From the NCBI GenBank assembly GCA_020635015.1, contig JACKAP010000013.1, positions 96,442-160,441 on the forward strand: a stretch of 64,000 bases of DNA, given 5' to 3'. The position numbers and the translations under genes are program-made. Below, one piece after another: positions 59,460-64,000 of this stretch. The notes below the pieces were generated by a model, which was given only the letters and a program-made list of their open reading frames with translations, was not told where the DNA came from and did no database searches. This stretch comes from Calditrichia bacterium (GTDB lineage: Bacteria > Calditrichota > Calditrichia > RBG-13-44-9 > J075). The first letter of the stretch is position 1. Each line of letters begins with the position of its first letter.

Positions 59460-60761
59460 GGATCGGTTAAAAAATAACTTGTTAACTTGCATACTGAATT
59501 GCATAGTTCCATTTGGGTAATACCTCGAAGAAGTTTACGTATTTTCTGATGTTGTTTTTGAAACCATGATTGACAGATCTGTTGATGTTGTAGGTTTTCG
59601 GATTAATCCATACGTTTACCGATAATCCGGTTTTGGTAGTTGCTTTTTCAGCCAGTTCTTTGACAATGTTGATATCATCGAAGACAACCCCTTGCCAGGC
59701 GTGTGTGAGATGACAGAAAAGGCGATGCTCAATTGGGTTCCACTTGGAGCAATAAGCCGGATAATGGGCGACAATGATATTGAGTTGTAATCGTTGCGCC
59801 AGTTTATAGAGATCTTGTTTCACCAGATAATGTCGGGCGCTATTGGAGCCGCCAGCATCGCAAAGCAAAAGGATGTGATCCGCTTCCGTATAGATGTATT
59901 GTAATTCGTTTCTCCAGAAATATTCGATGTTATCACACACAAATTCGGAGGTGTCTTTACTGGTGCCCAGGGTTAAATAACCGCGATTTTGAGCGATATC
60001 ATAAATGCCGTGTGGAATTACAAGGCCGGTGGCCAATGAGGTAAAGTCGTGATCATAAACCTTCCGGGGCCTTTGCCCATAGTGAGTACCGTCTCGGTAG
60101 TAATTGCCCAGGAGCTCTTTCTTCTTGGTATCGATACTCAGCATCGGTAACCCACGGTTTAGAAAAGCATTTTTCAAAATCGAAATATTTTCAAACTGTT
60201 CATTACGGTCTTTGACATCTTTTAGACTATGGCCTTTATAGAGTTTGCGTCTACGGTAACCAAAGTGCGAGAGAAGTTGTTTGACAAGGTAAACACTAAC
60301 AGCCGCACCTCGTTTCTTCAATCGCTTGCTAATCTCCCGAGGCTTCAAATGAGTCCACTTATGACCGGCCTTCATCGGACTGCCGGCGGTGTTGCCATCA
60401 ACAACTTCTTGGAAGTGATCTTTCAACTCCGGGAACTTGTCGAGCGTTTTTTTCGGCCACCACCAGTTTGACGAGCACGCCCTTTCGGAAGCGATGAAGC
60501 ATCGAGTTCAGCAAACTCGGCTTTGCCCCGGCGAACGGTATTCGGATGCATTCCAAAGGCCTCGCTAACCAGACGAACACCATCACGTCCAAGGGCTTGA
60601 GCTTCCATACCCGCAAAAAGACGCTTCTGGCGTTCATCCAACAAGGCAATGAACTTTTTCTTCTCTTCCAAATCAGTTATCATATAGCAGTCTCTCAGAT
60701 GTTCTTTATCTCAAGTAAAATGAAAGACCGTGAAATTAACAAGTTATTTTTTAACCGATCC
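59460..60761. mobile_element. ISAzo13-family insertion sequence
   Basis: The element is 1302 bp with perfect 26-bp terminal inverted repeats (59460-59485 and 60736-60761), each beginning GGATCGGTTAAAAAATAACT from the outside. A 3-bp TTA direct repeat flanks it (59457-59459 and 60762-60764), consistent with target duplication. It is clearly richer in A+T than its surroundings. It encodes one transposase in two frames on the minus strand. Perfect ends and an intact reading order suggest recent arrival. Confidence 0.9.
59482..60683 (-). CDS. ISAzo13-type DDE transposase made by -1 frameshift
   Basis: The first frame starts at ATG 60683 (MITDLEEKKKFIALLDERQK) and carries an HTH (GVRLVSEAFGMHPNTVRRGK); it stops at 60423. 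The second frame continues to 59482. Joining them by a -1 shift at seven A residues (minus strand; positions 60447-60453) gives KTLDKFPELKDHF and a protein of about 400 residues, the family length. The catalytic acids are Asp in MLSIDTKKKE, Asp in LLLCDAGGSNSA and Glu in CSKWNPIEHRLF. The stop codon TAA lies inside the left terminal repeat. The run of A is a plausible slippery site for programmed frameshifting; a sequencing or inactivating frameshift is the alternative. Confidence 0.85.
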
Positions 60762-60866
60762 TTAACACCATCCGGATTATTAAAACCAATTAAAAACTCT
60801 GTGAACTCTGTGTCTCTGTGGCATAAGTCTCTTCTAAAAACCGTGCTGTTTACTTGGACACACTTA

Positions 60867-61931
60867 TCACGGAAACTTCACCTGCAGCCCGAAACGCGGT
60901 TTGCCGCGGATCTTTAGCTTGAAGGGATCTTCCTCAGCAGTGACTTTGTCACCGATCGCATAGCCTTCTTCCAATTCATTGGCAAATTCCACGCTGTAGC
61001 CGGCAAATATCGCGAGGTCGAAGAAGCCCAGGTCGAAGCCTGCGCCCACGCCGGCCAGCGGCTCGATATAATCCACCAGGCGGATCCCGCCCATCAGGTG
61101 AAAGGAGCTGCCGAAGGATTTCGCCTTGGTGTCTACCGGCTTGAAGTGGTAGTTCAGCGCCGCAAAGGTGGCCAGATCGAGCTCCGGCTTGGGCTTGACG
61201 ATGATCGTGCCGTCATTGCCGATGATGATGTCCACATCGTTGATGCTGGTGATGGCGGTGGCGATGCCGTAGCTCCAGTGCTCCAGGGAGGTATTGTCGA
61301 AAATCGCCGCTGCCGTGGGGTTCTCGTCAGAGAGGTTTTTCTTCGCCAGGATCGAGATGTCGCTGTTCTTGCGGTAGGATTTGGGGATGGTGAACTGGCG
61401 GATGTCGACCCAGGTGTCGTAGGCGGTGGTGTCAATGCCGCTGGCGGATACCGGCGGGATGATCGGGATGAACAGGCTCAGGAAGGGAAGCAGATTCTCC
61501 TCGGATGGCGACGGTTTGGAAGTCACCAGCGCGGAGACGTAAGAGGTAACGTCTTTTTCCCGGGTGATGAAGATATAGTACAGGTTGTTCTCTTTCAAGC
61601 CATACATGCGGGTATTGAGAAAATCGGCGCCGTTATAAAACATTCCGATCGGGCTGAAGCTGTCGGTGAAGTTGGCCACCACCACATAGTAGGTGTTCGG
61701 TGCCAGTTGATAGCCGGCTTTGGCGATAATCTCGCGCAATTTTTCCGATCCCTGCTGCACGTCCCCTTCCAGGAACCAGCGGTAGGCCTGTCCGAAGATA
61801 TCACTACTATCGTTGAAGTGCAACGGCGTTTCGGCCAGCGGTTTGGGGATCAGAACGGTTCGATCCTGCGCAGACCCCAATGAAATTGCCACAACCAGAA
61901 TTCCCAGAAAGAAAAGTCGCTGTAGGAGCAT
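60867..61931 (-). CDS. Secreted or outer-membrane protein of unknown function
   Basis: 354 residues. The signal peptide MLLQRLFFLGILVVAISLGSAQ is cleaved near 22. Residues 45-130 (FGQAYRWFLEGDVQQGSEKLREII, PNTYYVVVANFTDSFSPIGMFY) show a helical then beta pattern. The C-terminal 100 residues (FHLMGGIRLVDYIEPLAGVGAGFDLGFFDLAIFAGYSVEFANE, then LKIRGKPRFGLQVKFP) look like beta-barrel or beta-sandwich strands ending in Phe-Pro. I do not recognise a family. GGAGGG stands three to four bases before ATG 61931. It is on its own transcript. Confidence 0.7.
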   Translation of the reverse strand: MLLQRLFFLGILVVAISLGSAQDRTVLIPKPLAETPLHFNDSSDIFGQAYRWFLEGDVQQGSEKLREIIAKAGYQLAPNTYYVVVANFTDSFSPIGMFYNGADFLNTRMYGLKENNLYYIFITREKDVTSYVSALVTSKPSPSEENLLPFLSLFIPIIPPVSASGIDTTAYDTWVDIRQFTIPKSYRKNSDISILAKKNLSDENPTAAAIFDNTSLEHWSYGIATAITSINDVDIIIGNDGTIIVKPKPELDLATFAALNYHFKPVDTKAKSFGSSFHLMGGIRLVDYIEPLAGVGAGFDLGFFDLAIFAGYSVEFANELEEGYAIGDKVTAEEDPFKLKIRGKPRFGLQVKFP

Positions 61932-62458
61932 AATCCCTCCAGTTTAAGGATTGATAAATGATTTGCGCCGGTAAACTACAGATGAATTAATCGGCAAACA
62001 ATGAAAAATTTACCCCTGAGATAAATAATCCCTGCTTAACTTAACAATGTCTCAAACCGCGTCGGGGTCTAATGGCACGCAGATTTTCACAGATTTGACA
62101 GATTTTCGCAGATAAAACTTGTAAGTCAAGGTCTACTGCCTTATCTGTGTAAATCTGTCAAATCTGTGAAAATCTGCGTGCCATTGTCGTTTGAAAGCTC
62201 GTGCCATATTATTATTTCCTTGTTATCTCATTAATTATTCGTTATGTTAAGCGCGAAATTTGGCCCCGGATCGATTAAAGGGCCCAGATTAAGTTACTGT
62301 TCGCCGCCTCAACCAGCCTATCTACTGATTTGCAGCGGCATCACCGCGGAGCGACTACCTCCGCACAATTAGTTCAGCTGTTGCCGCCGCTGTCGAATGT
62401 TTGAGATCCGCAAGCCTTTCCCTGACACCTGCCGCCTTCCTGAACCTGAGGAATTCTC
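61932..62458. repeat. Gap with CAGATT-family palindrome (62071-62185) and long rhlE leader
   Basis: The palindrome arms AATGGCACGCAGATTTTCAC onward and its complement ending GTGCCATT enclose a 33-base loop (AACTTGTAAGTCAAGGTCTA and onward). From 62230 to 62458 no gene is seen; this stretch probably holds the promoter and a long 5' leader of the helicase gene. Confidence 0.75.
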
Positions 62459-63649
62459 ATGAATTTTAGTGAATTTAATTTAGATGCACGCCTGATGCCG
62501 GGTATTGCCCGGGAAGGCTATGTGACCCCCACACCGATTCAAGCACAGGCGATTCCGATCGCGTTGGCCGGGCATGATCTGATCGGCACCGCCCAGACCG
62601 GCACCGGCAAGACCGCCGCTTTTGTGCTGCCGATCCTCAACAAGCTGCTCTCCGGCTCGCAGCGCCGCAGCCGGGCGCTGATCGTCACCCCGACCCGGGA
62701 GTTGGCGGAGCAGATCCACGAAACCATCCGCGCTTTGGGTACCGGCACCCGGCTGCGCAGCGCCACGATTTACGGCGGTGTGGGCGCCAACCCGCAGATC
62801 AAGGCCCTCCGCCAGGGAGTGGAAATTTTGGTGGCCTGCCCCGGCCGGCTGCTGGATCACATCAACCAGGGATATGCCGATCTCTCCGGTATTGAAGTGC
62901 TGGTGCTGGATGAAGCCGACCGTATGCTGGACATGGGCTTTCTTCCCGATGTGAAGCGGATTCTCAAACACGTGCCCCAGCAGCGTCAGACCCTGCTGTT
63001 CTCGGCAACTTTTCCGCCCAAGATCGAAGAGCTGGCCTCCCAAAGCCTGCACAAGCCTCAGCGGGTTGCGGTAGGCCTGAGCAAGCCGGTGCATACCGTC
63101 AGCCACGCCCTTTTTCCGGTGGCGCCGCATCTGAAAACCCCCATGCTCCTGGCGCTGCTCAAGCAGACTGACACCGATTCGGTGCTGATCTTCACCCGCA
63201 CCAAGCATCGCGCCGAGCGGCTTTCCCGGCAGATCGGTCGCCTGGGCTATAAAGTCACCAGCCTGCACAGCAACCGCAGCCAGAACCAGCGGCAGACCTC
63301 GCTGAATGGCTTCAAGAGCGGGAAATACCAGATCATGGTCGCCACCGACATCGCCGCCCGCGGGCTGGATGTGGAAAGCGTCTCCCACGTGATCAATTTT
63401 GATATGCCGGATACCGCCGATGCCTACATCCACCGTATCGGCCGCACCGGCCGGGCGCAGCGCAGCGGGGATGCCTTTACCCTGATGACCCCGGAAGATA
63501 ATGCGATGGTGAAGACCCTGGAGAAGATCATGGGCCGGCGCCTGCCCCGGGAGATCCTGGAAGGCTTCGACTACCAGCAACCGGCCAACAGCAGCCAGCA
63601 CCCGCCGCGCCGCCGCGAGTCGCGCCAAACCGTGCATCATCGGCGGTAA
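62459..63649 (+). CDS. rhlE: DEAD-box ATP-dependent RNA helicase (RhlE type)
   Basis: 396 residues. All motifs are intact: Q-motif YVTPTPIQAQAIP, I AQTGTGKT, Ia PTRELAEQ, Ib CPGRLLD, II DEAD in VLDEADRMLDMGFLPDVKRIL, III SAT, IV LIFTRTKHRAERL, V ATDIAARGLDV and VI HRIGRTGRAQ. The short basic tail (PPRRRESRQTVHHRR) fits RhlE-type enzymes. It unwinds RNA in ribosome assembly or mRNA decay. TGAGGAATTCTC precedes ATG 62459. The csp and RRM genes elsewhere in the window would fit a cold-adaptation set, but they are 46 kb away. Confidence 0.93.
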   Translation: MNFSEFNLDARLMPGIAREGYVTPTPIQAQAIPIALAGHDLIGTAQTGTGKTAAFVLPILNKLLSGSQRRSRALIVTPTRELAEQIHETIRALGTGTRLRSATIYGGVGANPQIKALRQGVEILVACPGRLLDHINQGYADLSGIEVLVLDEADRMLDMGFLPDVKRILKHVPQQRQTLLFSATFPPKIEELASQSLHKPQRVAVGLSKPVHTVSHALFPVAPHLKTPMLLALLKQTDTDSVLIFTRTKHRAERLSRQIGRLGYKVTSLHSNRSQNQRQTSLNGFKSGKYQIMVATDIAARGLDVESVSHVINFDMPDTADAYIHRIGRTGRAQRSGDAFTLMTPEDNAMVKTLEKIMGRRLPREILEGFDYQQPANSSQHPPRRRESRQTVHHRR

Positions 63650-64000
63650 CCCTTTTTTGCCACGGATAACGACCGATATTCACGGATGTTTATTTGCCAC
63701 AGAGCCACAGAGAACACAGAGAAATGCGAACCGCAGATTTCTAACTTCCCTGTGGCTCTGTGGCGTTAGATGTATAGATGTATTGGATATTCAACCAATA
63801 ACTTCCCATTCCTCTATTTATTCACAGTGTCTTTATACGCTACGATGGCACACCCACCTGTAATTACGCTGGGAGCCCTTCGCTGGAGATTGCCGCGCCG
63901 CAAAAAACGCGGCTCGTTTATCCTGTAAAGAGCAATGACGACACCTGCGAAAGGCATAACATCCGTGAACCAGCAAAGTTTATGCAGATGGCTCAGTGGG
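63650..64000. repeat. Terminal gene-free stretch with CACAGAG palindrome and a partial CATTGCGAG element
   Basis: 63696-63764 is a CACAGAG copy (arms GCCACAGAGCCACAGAGAA and CTGTGGCTCTGTGGC). A half CCACGGAT arm is at 63659-63687. Around 63880-63950, GGAGATTGCCGCGCCGC, AACGCGGCTCG and GCAATGACG belong to the family seen complete at 1065-1181. No gene is seen before the window ends. Confidence 0.75.

Larger units (their letters stand above)
59322..60822. repeat. CACAGAG palindrome split by an insertion sequence
   Basis: The left arm (59322-59350, GCCACTGAGACACAGAGTTC onward) and the right arm (60797-60822) are complementary with a single mismatch. The 1302-bp IS lies between them. In every other copy the arms are 25 to 200 bases apart. 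Confidence 0.85.

Noticed and set aside
63984..64000. Possible 5' end of a tRNA (TGGCTCAGTGGG at the window edge).
   Set aside because: The D-arm-like text is suggestive, but the seven bases that would be the acceptor strand begin with A and the rest of the gene is outside the window, so pairing cannot be tested.

Overview
The window (about 57% G+C by eye, genes in long same-strand blocks) reads as a chromosome piece of an uncultivated, Gram-negative bacterium of the FCB group, most like the KSB1/Calditrichota type. This is inferred from family content: a GWxTD-domain protein, a TonB receptor with a carboxypeptidase-regulatory N-terminus, a PorV/PorQ-like barrel, C-terminal sorting tails of the QNYPNPFNP type, and a CRTAC1-type FG-GAP protein. 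No rRNA, tRNA, CRISPR array or prophage was seen.

Layout. 1-10.4 kb (minus strand): the 5' part of a PfkB sugar kinase. Then a lipid-like biosynthetic set: UbiA prenyltransferase, LCB5/DAGK-type lipid kinase, ThiL/PurM-like kinase, serine-palmitoyltransferase-like enzyme and a B12 radical-SAM enzyme, followed by a secreted SnoaL-like protein and a second B12 radical-SAM enzyme (DUF4070 type). 10.8-15.5 kb (minus): a hydroxyproline/proline module, with glycyl-radical activase HypE, trans-4-hydroxyproline dehydratase HypD and Xaa-Pro aminopeptidase. 15.9-16.7 kb: cold-shock protein and RRM protein. 17.1-22.4 kb (plus): an aga/gat-like amino-sugar operon with DeoR regulator, AgaS-type SIS isomerase, PfkB kinase, GatZ/KbaZ and an EamA transporter. 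22.6-33.4 kb: outer-membrane and secretion genes. 33.7-56 kb: a long run of exported glycan-active enzymes (amidohydrolase, GH36, two TIM-barrel plus GATase-like proteins, two tandem unknown paralogs, Gfo/Idh/MocA, a GATase-deacetylase fusion, DUF4832), a gamma-glutamyltransferase, an FG-GAP protein and a GHL10 protein. 56-64 kb: two acetyltransferases, a trypsin-fold protease with no signal peptide, an ISAzo13-type insertion sequence, a secreted unknown protein and an RhlE-type helicase.

How the genes may work together (inference): the plus-strand block from the DeoR operon to 56 kb looks like a dispersed glycan-utilisation locus. GH36, a CE4-like deacetylase and TIM-barrel hydrolases are exported. 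A TonB receptor without SusD could import products, and AgaS-PfkB-GatZ would process a galactosamine-type sugar phosphate. The HypE-HypD-PepP module suggests co-use of proline/hydroxyproline-rich glycoprotein.

The most unusual feature is between the genes. Nearly every gap holds imperfect palindromes from at least ten families, and several are nested, one palindrome lying in the loop of another. Five such nests are mapped, one of them three levels deep, and the IS element also lies between the arms of one of these palindromes. Heptanucleotide tandem repeats fill many of the loops.
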